From contig NW_005195584.1 of assembly GCF_000372725.1 (NCBI RefSeq), positions 130,341 through 194,340 on the forward strand: a DNA stretch of 64,000 bases, read 5' to 3'. The translations under genes and the position numbers were made by a program. The notes beneath the pieces were generated by a model that worked only from the letters and a program-made list of their open reading frames with translations, was not told where the DNA came from and searched no databases. Source of the DNA: Emiliania huxleyi CCMP1516 (Eukaryota; Haptophyta; Isochrysidales; Noelaerhabdaceae). Below are positions 43,021-52,714 of this stretch, one piece after another (position 1 is the stretch's first letter; each line of letters starts with the position of its first letter).

Positions 43021-43169
43021 TGGCGCGGCTATCACTAGCGGCCGGCGCTCGTCGGGTGATGGTGTCGCGGGCCGGCGCTCCAGTGTCGAGACGCAGGTAG
43101 AATTCTTTTTCACGCGTGTCAAAAGTCGAGCTCTCGCGCGAGTGCCAAGGTGCTCGAGAGTCTCGCCTC

Positions 43170-43466
43170 ATGGCCTGCTGCGACAGGTGCGGCGAACGTC
43201 ATCGGACCATAGACTGCCCACACTTCCCGAAGCCTCGCGGGAAGCATCCGGACGCGCAGTTGCAAGGCCCAAGGCGCAACCTCTCCCCAGACGTGGAGGC
43301 TGTCGTTCGGCGCGGTACTCTCGTGGCCCAGACCCCAGACGGTTCGTGCCTCTTCAATTCCTTCGCGTACTGCGAGCAGCAAGACGCTGGGTGGCTCTTT
43401 GGAGCGGCGACGCCCGCCAGCATTCGGCGTCAATGTGCCGAGTGGCTGCAGGAGCACGGCAACTAA
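43170..43466 (+). pseudogene. OTU-like cysteine protease fragment with zinc knuckle
   Basis: MACCDRCGERHRTIDCPHFP at the ATG (43170) is a CCHC zinc knuckle. Residues 48-66 read LVAQTPDGSCLFNSFAYCE, the DGsCLF block of OTU proteases with its catalytic Cys. The frame stops after about 98 residues (QEHGN), well before the catalytic His. A following frame (43467-43681, PAKPAAKPAAKPTANAKPP then Lys/Arg-rich) looks like a detached C-terminal tail. Truncated gene or element-borne OTU protein. Confidence 0.5.
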
Positions 43467-43739
43467 AGCCCCCCGCCAAGCCTGCCGCCAAGCCCGCCGC
43501 CAAGCCCACGGCCAACGCCAAGCCCCCAAAGCGGCCCCGTGAGCCTGCTGCCGAGGCTGAGGCGGCCCCAGAGGCGCAGCTGCCAAGGGATGGGGCAAAA
43601 AAGAGCCGCACTGTCCGAAGGAGCAAGCGTGGCCGGGATGGCGGCGACTCTTCCCCGCCGGCCGGGCGCCGACGTACCTAGTAGGCTGTGAGAGTGTGCC
43701 CGGGAGCTGTGAGAGTTTATCGTAGTCAGGCTGTCTTGT

Positions 43740-44500
43740 GTATGCGGCTGCCTTCCTGGTCAGGCAGGACATGCCCCTACTGGTATGTCAAGTAAGGGCC
43801 CGCGGGTTGAGGTTGTTCTCGCGCCACACCACCCTGCCACCGCTGCCACCGAAGGCAACACGGTGCTCAGAATGGCTAAGTCGGGCCGATTTTGTATTCG
43901 CACGCCGCGCGCCGTGGAGGGCGCGGACAAGCGACTGACACCAAATGTCCGACTCTGGGGTTGTAGTGCGGACCCCGGACTACAACTCTCTAGTCGGATG
44001 TGCGGCGTGAAACGCGCTGTTGCGCCCTCCACGGCGCCCGAAGTGCGCCTTTGCTCGCACAGCTCACGGGGCGCGACCGAGCCGCCATGCAAGTCCCAGA
44101 AGTCCGCGCGCCCTGGAGGGCGCGGACAAGCGACTGACACCAAATCTCCGACTCTGGGGTTGTAGTGCGGACCCGGGACTACAACTCTCTAGTCAGATGT
44201 GCAGCGTGAAACGCGCTTTTGCGCCCCCCACGGCGCCCGAAGTGCGCCTTTGCTCGCACAGCAGACGGGTCGCGAGCCGGGAAATCGCAGCAGTCTCGCT
44301 GAATCTCGCCGCCCCAGGCTCTAGAGGTGGAGAGACTGGCCTTCCTGGTCAAGCAGGACATGCCCCTGCTAGCATGCCAAGCAAGGGCTCGCGGGTCGAG
44401 GTTGTTATTGCGCCACACCACCCTGCCACCGCTGCCACCGAAGGCAACACGGTGCTCCGTGAAACGGCCACTTTGTTGTCGTAGTCAGGCTGTCTTGTGT
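43740..44500 (+). repeat. nested tandem repeats
   Basis: 43740-43880 recurs at 44340-44460 (CCTTCCTGGTCA.GCAGGACA, CACCACCCTGCCACCGCTGC). Between them a ~200-bp unit occurs twice (43905-44085 and 44108-44270; GGGCGCGGACAAGCGACTGA, TTGTAGTGCGGACCC.GGACT). GTCAGGCTGTCTTGTGTATG flanks the block at 43725 and 44484. Confidence 0.85.
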
Positions 44501-45564
44501 ATGCGGCTCCTTAAAGCTAAGAAGTGTGTATAAGGGGCTAGGAAGAGGGACCCAAGATATCTTCTGAGCTGTGCACAGGGGAGGACCTAGGTGACAAAGA
44601 CCCAAGAGAAGGGGCCGGAGAGAGTGAGGTGAGGCCCGAGCGGCCAACGTAGCAACGGTGGTGGCAGCGTGGCGCACCGTCAAGCTCGGGCACAGCCGGT
44701 TTAAGCCAAAGTGAAGTAACTCATATATATCTGAAATCATATGAGTTACACCTCGGCCTTCTAGGAGCTGCTAGCTGAGTGATTGGCGCGCTAGAAGCCT
44801 CCCCGAGAGTGCCTCCCCGACCGGCCCCGAGGAGCTGCTCGGAACTCCAACTTTAACCCTTCATAGCTCCAAAACGTACCTGCGGATTTCTTCCCTATTG
44901 CTCCTGCATGATCTGTGGGTCCACCCCACTCACATAACCAAGCCTCAAGGAATGGCGTCTAGGCGTTCAGAAATAGTTTCTTGTACACACCTATACACAT
45001 CAGACGACTCAAGGGTATCTAGATACATCAAAAGCGGCGAACGAGGCACGGTCGCTCTCCGACGTGAGCACGTGAGGCGCGTTGCACTTGCCAGTGCTGC
45101 CCTGGCCTTCTGTCTGCCCGCCCAATGGGTGGCAGGTGCCTCTGCTGCTGTGGCATGCCTCACGGCTGCGACTGGCCGGCGCCTCGGCGCGTCAGCTCGG
45201 CTCGGCGTAGCGATCGTGGCCAGCGCAACTCGCCTGGACTCAACGCTCAGCCAGGAGCTCCCGCACGCGCTGCTGGCGCGAGTTATGGCGCATGCAACGC
45301 GCAGCAATGCTCGCCTCGCCTCGCGCAAATGCGACCGTCCTCGCAGCCGACAGTCCACCGCCTGCTAAAGAAGCACTGCGACGAATGCGGCACCGGCGAC
45401 GCATGGCAGGCTGGTCATGACGCAGTTATAGGGTGTTGTGTGCCGTCAGAGTGACTCTCTGTGTGTCAGGGATAGTCAGAGCCGTCCATCAGAGCTCCAG
45501 TAAGCTCGGAGACACCCCATTAGCGCGGCTCGACCTCTTTGAGTCACTGCCTTCCCGGCGGTTT

Positions 45565-45745
45565 GGCTGTAGAGCCTCTACAACAAACTCTACAGCAAAA
45601 TCGCGCTCTACATCGCTCTACAACGCACGCAGTTCGTCCCGCGCCGGATGTAGAGCTCTACAGCTCTACAGCGCTCCAGAGCGCTCTACAGCTCTACAGC
45701 TCTACAGCGCTCTACACTCTACATCCTCTACACCCTCCCTCAGGT
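45565..45745 (-). repeat. TGTAGAGC array, inverted partner of 40785-40920
   Basis: Reverse complement gives GGGAGGGTGTAGAGGATGTA, TGTAGAGC units, GGACGAACTGCGTGCGTTGT in the same order as the left block. The two blocks bracket 4.6 kb that includes the OTU fragment. Confidence 0.85.
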
Positions 45746-46254
45746 CAGCTCCAACCTGCCGTGTCGGGACGTCGCCCCCTCCGGGCTCCGCTGAACTGCA
45801 TGCTGCGATTCTCGCCTTGTCCCAGGAGCCAGGTGCGTGCGTGTCTACGTAGTGTGGGCCCTGGCACCCCTCTGTTTTCTGTTTTCTGTTTTTTCAAAAC
45901 GCCCGGCCGCCCGGCCGCCCGCCACCCCGAGGGCGAGGCGGCTCGGCCCCCCACTCACCGAGAGATAAAAAACGCTCGGAGCGCACAGGACGGGACGAAA
46001 ATGCGAGAACCGACTCGCCGCGGCATTCGCTTAAGCCGTTTCGAGTAGGCGGCCGGCGTGTGCGCTTTTGGGAGCGAGTGAGAAAGCTCGAGTGAGAGGG
46101 GTCCCGTACCAAGCTACCATGCCGCATGCGGAATCGGCCCTATCCAGTGCTCAAGTGCTCAAGCTCGAGTGGGACTCGAGCCTAAGTGAAAGGCAGGCAA
46201 GGATCGAAAGAAAGAAGAGAAAGGACGGACGGGAGGACGGCACGCCGACATTGG

Positions 46255-46340
46255 ATAAAGAAAGAAAGAAAACAGCCCGCACGGTCCAAGGGAGGGATGG
46301 GAGGACGGCACGCCGCCACCACACAGGGATTTTAAGGAGA
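46255..46340 (+). repeat. dispersed repeat (LINE-tail associated family)
   Basis: GGGAGGGATGGGAGGACGGC followed by CGCCGCCACCACACAGGGAT and TTTTAAGGAGAG; the latter two strings also sit at 56195-56225, immediately behind the LINE end at 56237. Confidence 0.8.
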
Positions 46341-46440
46341 GCGGTGTATGCGCTAGCATTGTATCACTAAATGTTCGAAATTTCTTTTGGATCCACCCGA
46401 GTGCAGTCAGCAGCGCCGACACATCAGCCGCCAAGTTCAC

Positions 46441-47391
46441 ATGCAGCGCGAAGTCGCAGTCTACCGCGATGTCCTGCACCCCTCGCTGCTGGCTGCGGTT
46501 GTCCAGGCCGTCAACGTGTATCTCGACAGTGAGCAGCCGCCACTGCCAGACTCAATGCATAGAACGCTCTGCGCCACTCACTGGGCGCCGCTCACGGACG
46601 AGGAGCCAGCGGCCCATCCGATCGAGCAGCTAGTCGCCGCTCTCTACCGGCTCATTCGACGCGGGGCATCCCCACTACATGCGGACGAGGCCGCCGGGCT
46701 CGCCGGCGGGGAGTGGTGGGTGCAGGAGCAGGCTCTGGACGACTGTCCAAAGGAGTTCCACACCGACCAGGACCTCTGCCTTCTCCCGGGCCGAGACGGC
46801 GTCCAGAGCAGCGTAGCGCACCCGGCGCTATCCTCCGTCTTTTACTTGGACGGTATCGGCGGCGCGACCGCCGTCTTTGCGCAGCGGCGGTGCGTTGTTG
46901 CCCGCGGCGTCTCCACGCTAGAGCCTCCTCTCCCTCCGCACGCAGCGCTCGCCTTCCCGACGCCGAACCAGCTCCTCCTCTTCCGCGGAGATCTCCTGCA
47001 CGGCGTGCTGCAGCCGCTCGGCACTGCGCGCGGCCCGCGGCCGACAGACGAGGCCCCGAGGAGGACGGTCCTCGTCAACTTTTGGAACGACCGCCCCTCC
47101 GCGGCGCACGCGCCAGCGCCTCCGCTGCCGCCGCCCCACGCTGCCGACGAGCGGCGGCCGGCCTCGCCCTCTTGCGCCGACTTCGTGCAACTGCCCGCCT
47201 CGAGCAGCTTCGAGGCGGAGCGCTGGCGAGAGCAGAGGCTGCCGGAGACGGCGGTGGGCTCTCTGCCGAAGGGGGAGGGGCCGCCCCCCCCCGTCCTCCT
47301 CTCCTTCTCGAGCCGCCCGCCCGCCGACTGCGAACGCTGTGGGGCAGGCGTGTGCTGGTACGACCGGCACGACGAGACGCGGGGAGGTTGA
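46441..47391 (+). CDS. 2-oxoglutarate/Fe(II) dioxygenase-like protein
   Basis: ATG at 46441 gives 316 residues without introns. EFHTDQDLCLLPG supplies an HxD pair (His 107, Asp 109); PNQLLLFRGDLLHGVLQPLG supplies the distal His (residue 187) and RRTVLVNFWND the Arg expected to hold 2-oxoglutarate. The spacing and the surrounding strand pattern (LSSVFYLDGIGGATAVF) fit a double-stranded beta-helix oxygenase, P4H-like. Substrate unknown. The C-terminal 90 residues are Pro-rich with a CERCGAGVCWYDRHDE end. The frame is open 18 codons upstream but without ATG. Confidence 0.6.
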   Translation: MQREVAVYRDVLHPSLLAAVVQAVNVYLDSEQPPLPDSMHRTLCATHWAPLTDEEPAAHPIEQLVAALYRLIRRGASPLHADEAAGLAGGEWWVQEQALDDCPKEFHTDQDLCLLPGRDGVQSSVAHPALSSVFYLDGIGGATAVFAQRRCVVARGVSTLEPPLPPHAALAFPTPNQLLLFRGDLLHGVLQPLGTARGPRPTDEAPRRTVLVNFWNDRPSAAHAPAPPLPPPHAADERRPASPSCADFVQLPASSSFEAERWREQRLPETAVGSLPKGEGPPPPVLLSFSSRPPADCERCGAGVCWYDRHDETRGG

Positions 47392-47805
47392 GAGAGAAGA
47401 CGCGTGTGTGTATAGAGTAATCACAATATCGGACAGAGCACAATATAACTAAAAATAGTAAATCTATTACTGATGCATGTGCATGTACTACATGTGCATG
47501 CACATGAATGGAGATTGTGGAGTGTGAGAGACGACCGCGCGGACCGCGGGGCGCGGCCGCGGGCCTCCGCGCTCGCGCGGGTGCTGTCCGTGTCCGGAAA
47601 CGCAACGGAGTCGCAGTCGGAGATCTGCGAAAACACTCATTGGTGACATGGCTAACACAGTGAGAGACACTCGAGCGGAACACCCAGAGCTCAGACCAGA
47701 TTTACTAAAACGTAAGAACAATCGAAGCAGCAAGCACTCACGGAAGGGGGGGAGAAAATCGTAAAAACCGACGCGGCCGGGGCTCGCCGGCCTGTCCGCC
47801 CGCGT
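47392..47805. other. intergenic between convergent genes, palindrome
   Basis: CATGTGCATGCACATG palindrome at 47491-47506, related to 14932-14961. No gene. Confidence 0.5.
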
Positions 47806-48558
47806 CTATCCCGCCGGTGTGGGGACCGTGAGGAACCCTCGCTCGTCGTAGTCGCCCAGCTCAAAGTCCGGCCCGCACGAGACCAAAGTCACGTTGTCGT
47901 TGTACACCAGCCAGCAGCGGCTGTCTGCAAGCCGCTCCACCCAGTGCGGCGGGAAGTGCGAGATCTGCAGGAACTGCCGCTGCGTCCCGTCGCCGCCCCC
48001 GCCCGCCGCCGCCGCCTCGCCGGCGCCAGTGAGGAGCTGAGTCACAAGGCTGTGGAACGCGTAGAGCGCCCCGCCATTGCCGTCTCCAGCAGCCTCCGGC
48101 GCCGCCGCCCCAATGCCGCCGGGCGTCACGAGCTGGTAGTCGAGCGGCGCAAACTCCGGGATGAAGAGCTGCGTCTCCGAAAACGACGCCTTCATGAGCG
48201 ACTTCTTGCCCTGCCCGCCCGCCGAAGGCGTAAAGTTGAAGTGCCAGTTCAAGCTGCAGACGTCCTCGTGCGTCATGGTCGTGCGTGCCGCATCCGTCTC
48301 GGTGTGCTGGTACCGCGCGCACCACGTCGTGGCTGGAAGCCTCTCCTCCAGCCACGCCTCGCGAGCCGGAGAGAGTTTGTAGTGCGGCCAGCCCGCCCAA
48401 CGCTTCTCACAGAGCGCGCGCCACAGGGCGTCGGTCGGTAGCCCATGCGCACGGCGGCACGCGCTGCCGAAGCGGAGGAGGTCAGCCGCTGGCAGGAAAG
48501 CTGCGATGGACACCCACAGCTCGTCGGCGAGGCTGTCGATCGTGCTAGCCTCCTCCAT
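47806..48558 (-). CDS. F-box protein
   Basis: Single-exon minus-strand gene of 250 residues. Residues 7-47 (IDSLADELWVSIAAFLPAADLLRFGSACRRAHGLPTDALWRALCEKRW) are a standard F-box (LPdeLw..I..fL...dL......C......d..LW...c). The rest (DVCSLNWHFNFTPSAGG, QLFIPEFAPLDYQL, QISHFPPHWVERLADSRCWLVYNDNVTLVS) resembles the ligand domain of plant/algal F-box proteins of the FBXO type but is not assigned. Predicted role: substrate receptor in an SCF (Skp1-Cullin-F-box) ubiquitin ligase. Confidence 0.8.
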   Translation of the reverse strand: MEEASTIDSLADELWVSIAAFLPAADLLRFGSACRRAHGLPTDALWRALCEKRWAGWPHYKLSPAREAWLEERLPATTWCARYQHTETDAARTTMTHEDVCSLNWHFNFTPSAGGQGKKSLMKASFSETQLFIPEFAPLDYQLVTPGGIGAAAPEAAGDGNGGALYAFHSLVTQLLTGAGEAAAAGGGGDGTQRQFLQISHFPPHWVERLADSRCWLVYNDNVTLVSCGPDFELGDYDERGFLTVPTPAG

Positions 48559-48909
48559 TCCAAAGCGTTGTTGTTGTTGTCGCCTGCGCCTCTGCTCGCA
48601 GCTCTCTCGCCCTTAGATTTCTTTTTGCCGTGCCTAGCAGAAGGGCCCGCAGACGCATTTTGTATACCGAGGCGTTGCCCGTGGTTTAAGGCCATAGGGT
48701 TTGGGGGTGGCCCGCCGGGTGTGGTGCTGCTCCGGCAGGGCTGCATACAACGGCGGGCCAGCCAGACGTGTGAGTCTGCGCTCGGCCGGCGCGGCAGCGC
48801 GCACCCAATGGCAACGCGGCCGTTTCCTCTTTCGGCGCTCGGGCCAGTGGCCCCATGGCCGAGGCCTATGCGGAAGCGGCCCGCCGCCCTCGCTCCTCGC
48901 GGGGCCTCG
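48559..48909. other. intergenic, no gene seen
   Basis: Short spacer between two minus-strand genes, with T-rich stretch near 48610-48660. Confidence 0.4.
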
Positions 48910-51833
48910 TCACGGGTTGAGCCGCTTCGGGTCGCGCGGGAACATCGACGACTTTCGGATGTTTGGCAAGCCGAGGAAGAGCATGACGACGCGCTCGAGG
49001 CCGATCCCGCCGCCCGCGTGCGGCATCGCGCCGTACTTGAACGAGTCGACGTACGAGTAGATGGGCGAGAGGTCGACGCCCTTCTCCTTGGCGCAGTCGA
49101 GCAGCATCTGGGGGTCGTGCACCCGCTGCGCGCCCGAGGTGACCTCCTCGCCGCGGATGAAGATGTCGTACGAGTTTGACCTGGCGGGCGAGTCCACGGC
49201 GCGGTGAGGGGCGGGGGCCAGGCGCGCGCGACCGGGGCCGGGAGAGGGGCGCGCACCAGCGCGGGTCGGTCGGGTCTGGCATCGTGTAGAAGGGGCGGAC
49301 CGCGGCCGGGAACTTGTCGATGATGTAGTAGTCCTGCCCGTGCAGCTCGGCGACGATCTCGCCGAGCAGCTTCTCGTCCTCGGTGCCCATGTCCTCGGTG
49401 TCGGCGTGCTCGGCGAGCGACTCCGGGCCGCGCGCGTCAAGCCGCTCGCGGATGCGCGCCCGCGCCCGCTCGTCCGTCTCGCTGTCGAGCTTCTCGGCGA
49501 GCTTGGCGGGGCCCTGGGCGAGGGGGGCGGGAGGGAGGGGGGGGTGGGGGAGGGGGGCGGCGGTGGAACGGGGCGCGGGTACTTGTGGGCCGCGGATAGG
49601 GAGGGTGTTTGGCGGGGGGGGGTGCGGGAAGGTGCAACGGGTGTGGGGGGGAAGTGCCCGGGGGTGGTGGGGGTGGGGGGGTTGGGGGCAGGGAGGGTGT
49701 GGGGAGGGTGCGAGGAGGAGGGGCGCGGGGAGGAGGGGTGCGGGAGAGGGGTGGGGGGGCGGGGGCGCCTTGTCGCGCAGCAGGGCCATCGCCTCGTCGT
49801 AGCGCAGGCGGAGGCACGGATAGCGGTAGCGGAGGTCGCGGAAGGGGTGCTGCGCGCGCACGGCGGCGAGCTCTTCCTGTTGACAGCAGAGGGTGTGAAG
49901 AGACGCTGTTCACACCTCCTCGTGAAGCGCGCGGCGGCGAGCTCTTCCTGGTGGCTCTGGTTCAGCCCGTCGAAGACTGCGCAGAAGGTGCGGTCGAGCA
50001 TGTCGAGCACCTCGTGGTAGTGCTCGAAGAAGGTCATCTCCATGTCGAGGCCGACGAACTCGGTCATGTGCCTGAAACATTCACACAGGTGAAAGAATAC
50101 TAGACTGCTCTCCTCATTTCTCTAATTCAACTCGGTCCCGTGCCGGTGCGTGAGCGAGTTCTCCGAGCGGAAGACGGGCGCGACCTCGAAGACGCGGTCG
50201 AGGTCCGCCATCAGCGCCATCTGCTTGTACAGCTGCGGCGACTGCGCGAGGTACGCGTCGCGCCTTGATGCACCACCACCACCGGTCGTCATCTCTCGTC
50301 TCGACTCCTTCGCCGTGCGACGGCGCGCGGGGGCGCCCACACTCCCGACGCGGACTCTCGTGCCATCTCGTGCCATCTCGTGCCATCTCGTGCCATCTCG
50401 TGCCATCTCGTGCCATCTCGTGCCATCTCGTGCCATCTCGGGCCATCTCGGGCCATCTCGGGCCAATCTCTCGGAGGGCGCGCCCAAAGTACTCGACGCG
50501 GAAGACGTCTGCGCCGCCCTCGGAGGCAGTGCCAATCATCTTGGGCGAGTGGATCTCGGTGAAGCCTAACGGCGAGAGGAGCCGAGCTGGCCCGAGAGGT
50601 GCCCCTCGTGTCCTCCTCGGCGGGCGCGCGTCTCGGCGCAGCCCTGCGAGAGGAGGAAGCCGCGAAAGTGCTCGCAGACCGCCGACTGGAGGCGGAAGAT
50701 GCCCTGGTTGGCCGCGGTGCGCAGGTCGATGACGCGGTGGTTGAGCCGCACGTCTTGGTTCACGCGGGTGAGAGAGGGGTCTGCAGCGAGCTGCTCGTCG
50801 GAGCGAGCAGCGTCCTCGAGCTGGAGGGGCAGCTCGGGCATCGCGCGCGAGACGCAGTAGAGGCGGCGGACCTGGGAAGGGTCGGGGAAGGGTCGGGGGA
50901 GGGTCGGGGGAGGGTCGGGGAAGGGTCGGGGAAGGGTCGGGGAAGAGTCGGGGAAGAGTCGGGGAAGGGTCGGGGAAGGGTCGGGGAAGGGTCGGGGAAG
51001 GGTCGGGGAAGGGTCGGGGAAGGGTCAGGCCTGCAGCTCGACGGCGGACTGCGAGCACGACGCCACCGCCTCCGCGGGCAGCGTCACCTCGCCGAAGACG
51101 TCGACCACCGACTCGCGCGGCAGCGTCGCCGCGAAGCCGACCAGCTCGCCCTCCTTGGCAAACACGACGGCCTGCGCGGTGTGCATCGACTGCCGCAGCT
51201 GCAGGAAGCAGAGCGCCTTGCCCTGCTTGCGCGAGGTGGCCACCCGAGCGCGCACCCACACCTGCGGACGGGTTGAGGGCGGGCGGCGCTCGCGGGTGTG
51301 CCGCCGCCGCCGCCTCGCCAACACTCTCTCCGCTAGGCGTGCCGGCCGCACGCCTGTTGGCCAGCGAGGCTCGGGACGAGCTCCTTCACGCCGGTCCAGG
51401 CGCGGGTCGCGGCGTGGGTCGACTGGATGAAGAGGTTGCCAAACTCCGCCGAGTCCATCTCCGCCTGCGACAGGTTTGGCCCGAGGACCGCCTCGTCCTT
51501 GGTCGCCGCCTTGGCCTCCGCCTTGGCGCCGCGCTGCGCCGCGCGCGCCGCCTTGGCGGCCGCACGGTCGTTCTGGGGCGCGTCGTCCTTCTTCTTCTCC
51601 TTGCCCTTGGGCTTAGCCGCCGCCGGCAGCTTGGCCTTGAGCACGTCGTACTCAGGCGTGCCCTCGGCACACGAAGCCAGCGCAGCCTCGACGCTGGCGG
51701 TGAGCGTGGCCTTGGCGGCCTGCAGCTCGCTAACCGCCGCCTCGACCACCTCCTTGGCGGCACCCTCCGCCTTGAGATCGCGCACGCGCTGCCCGCTCGA
51801 CGCAACGGCCGCCTCGGCAGCCTCGATGGACAT
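48910..51833 (-). CDS. cytosolic-type aspartyl-tRNA synthetase with N-terminal WHEP domain
   Basis: Nine exons: 51833-51354, 51261-51031, 50871-50643, 50565-50484, 50263-50144, 50071-49948, 49876-49769, 49513-49263, 49180-48910; 1896 nt, 631 residues, all phases agree. Residues 3-45 ([21 protein letters not shown]) are WHEP-like; a Lys/Ala linker follows; then the OB-fold anticodon domain and the class IIb core: [15 protein letters not shown]-like block, [29 protein letters not shown], motif 2 [37 protein letters not shown], motif 3 [17 protein letters not shown], and the [10 protein letters not shown] end typical of eukaryotic/archaeal AspRS. Charges tRNA-Asp. Seven introns are GC-AG; intron 6 fits only GA-AG. 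Divergent from the Arf-like gene. Confidence 0.92.
50350..50470. repeat. GCCATCTCGT minisatellite inside AspRS intron 4
   Basis: Eleven 10-bp units GCCATCTCGT/GCCATCTCGG on the plus strand, within the intron 50483-50264. They give false [10 protein letters not shown]-type frames. Confidence 0.9.
50876..51028. repeat. GGGAAGGGTCGG minisatellite inside AspRS intron 2
   Basis: About thirteen 10-12-bp units fill nearly the whole intron between 51030 and 50872. A related GGTCGGGGAGG tract is at 5060-5095. Confidence 0.9.
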
Positions 51834-52036
51834 TGGCTAACACGCCAGAGACTCTGGGGCCAAAAGAAGAAACCCGTAAACGCGGGGCACACCGCCCCGG
51901 AGATCCCCGGCCAACGCCCTCGCCAGAACAGCGCGGCGCGTTGTGCACATAAGAGCTCTGGTTTTGAGTGACGGGGCGGGTTTCGCCTGCCCGCCGCCGC
52001 CGCCCGCTTGCTGCGAGCCGGGACGGACCTGGCGCC
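51834..52036. promoter_or_regulatory. divergent promoter region (AspRS / Arf-like GTPase)
   Basis: Head-to-head start codons are 203 bp apart. The region must hold both promoters and 5' UTRs; I see no TATA box, and no motif is claimed. Confidence 0.45.
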
Positions 52037-52714
52037 ATGGTTGCGCTTGCCATCGGCTTTGGTCGCTGCTTCGGCTCCAGGCGCGAGGAGAAGAGGGCTA
52101 CGCCGACCCCGCTCCGCAGAAGCCTCCGCGGCCGGCGGGGCTCCCGCACCGCCAACTGGGACCGCGTGCTGATGGTGGGGCTTGATGCGGCGGGCAAGAC
52201 GACAATAACCGAGAGGATGTCCCAGGGCGGGCGGGCGGGACAGGCAGGCGCGGCGGCGGTGGCGAGGCAGCCAACCATCGGGTTTGCCGTGGAGCAGGTC
52301 GAACATGCCAAATGCGCGTACTCACTGTGGGACGTTGGGGGGCAGGACAAGCTGCGCGCGCTCTGGCACCACTTCGTCATCGGCGCCATCGCCGTCGTAT
52401 TCGTGGTCGACTGCGCCGACCGCGAGCGCGTGGCGACTGCGTGCGAGGAGCTGCACCGTCTGCTCGGCGAGCCGGAGCTGCCCGCCGAGGCTGCTCTGCT
52501 CGTCCTAGCGAACAAGCAGGACGTCCAGGGCGCGATCCAGGCCGACGAGCTCACGAAGCAGCTCAAGCTGGAGCCGTTGCAGCGCCGTTGGCACATTCAG
52601 GAGACTTGCGCCGTGTCGGGGGAGGGGTTGAGCCTGGGCTTCGATTGGCTCTCGTCCAACGTCTCGGAGCAGCGCTCCTCACGAGGCTCGGCGGCGGCGG
52701 CGGATGACATATAG
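52037..52714 (+). CDS. Arf/Arl-family small GTPase
   Basis: ATG at 52037 gives 225 residues, no introns. GLDAAGKT (residues 48-55) is the P-loop, PTIGF the switch I Thr, DVGGQDK the switch II with catalytic Gln, NKQD the guanine-specificity motif and ETCAVSGEG the SAK-equivalent. The N-terminus is 30 residues longer than in usual Arf proteins and basic (FGSRREEKRATPTPLRRSLRGRRG); Gly2 for myristoylation is absent (MVALAIG). A Gln-Gly-Arg-rich insert (MSQGGRAGQAGAAAVARQ) precedes switch I. Predicted role: membrane traffic or ciliary-type regulation; subfamily not assigned. Confidence 0.85.
   Translation: MVALAIGFGRCFGSRREEKRATPTPLRRSLRGRRGSRTANWDRVLMVGLDAAGKTTITERMSQGGRAGQAGAAAVARQPTIGFAVEQVEHAKCAYSLWDVGGQDKLRALWHHFVIGAIAVVFVVDCADRERVATACEELHRLLGEPELPAEAALLVLANKQDVQGAIQADELTKQLKLEPLQRRWHIQETCAVSGEGLSLGFDWLSSNVSEQRSSRGSAAAADDI

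Larger units (their letters stand above)
39202..43169. other. gene-poor region with several repeats
   Basis: No gene that I can support. Holds (CCTA)n at 39382-39402, a TGTAGAGC array at 40785-40920, three TTGCCCGAGTGGT units at 41330-41400, a C19 run near 41588-41606, a block (42005-42060) repeated at 46090-46160, and a ~178-bp tandem duplication at 42676-43020. Confidence 0.5.
44501..46440. other. gene-poor region
   Basis: Open frames around 44900-45370 show no recognisable domain. The inverted TGTAGAGC block lies at 45565-45745 and a dispersed repeat at 46255-46340. Confidence 0.4.

Noticed and set aside
44898-45368. 156-codon plus-strand frame and its antisense
   Set aside because: Ala/Arg-rich in both frames without recognisable fold; no support beyond openness.
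50265-50483. Coding minisatellite ([10 protein letters not shown] repeats)
   Set aside because: AspRS homology requires this stretch to be intron 4.
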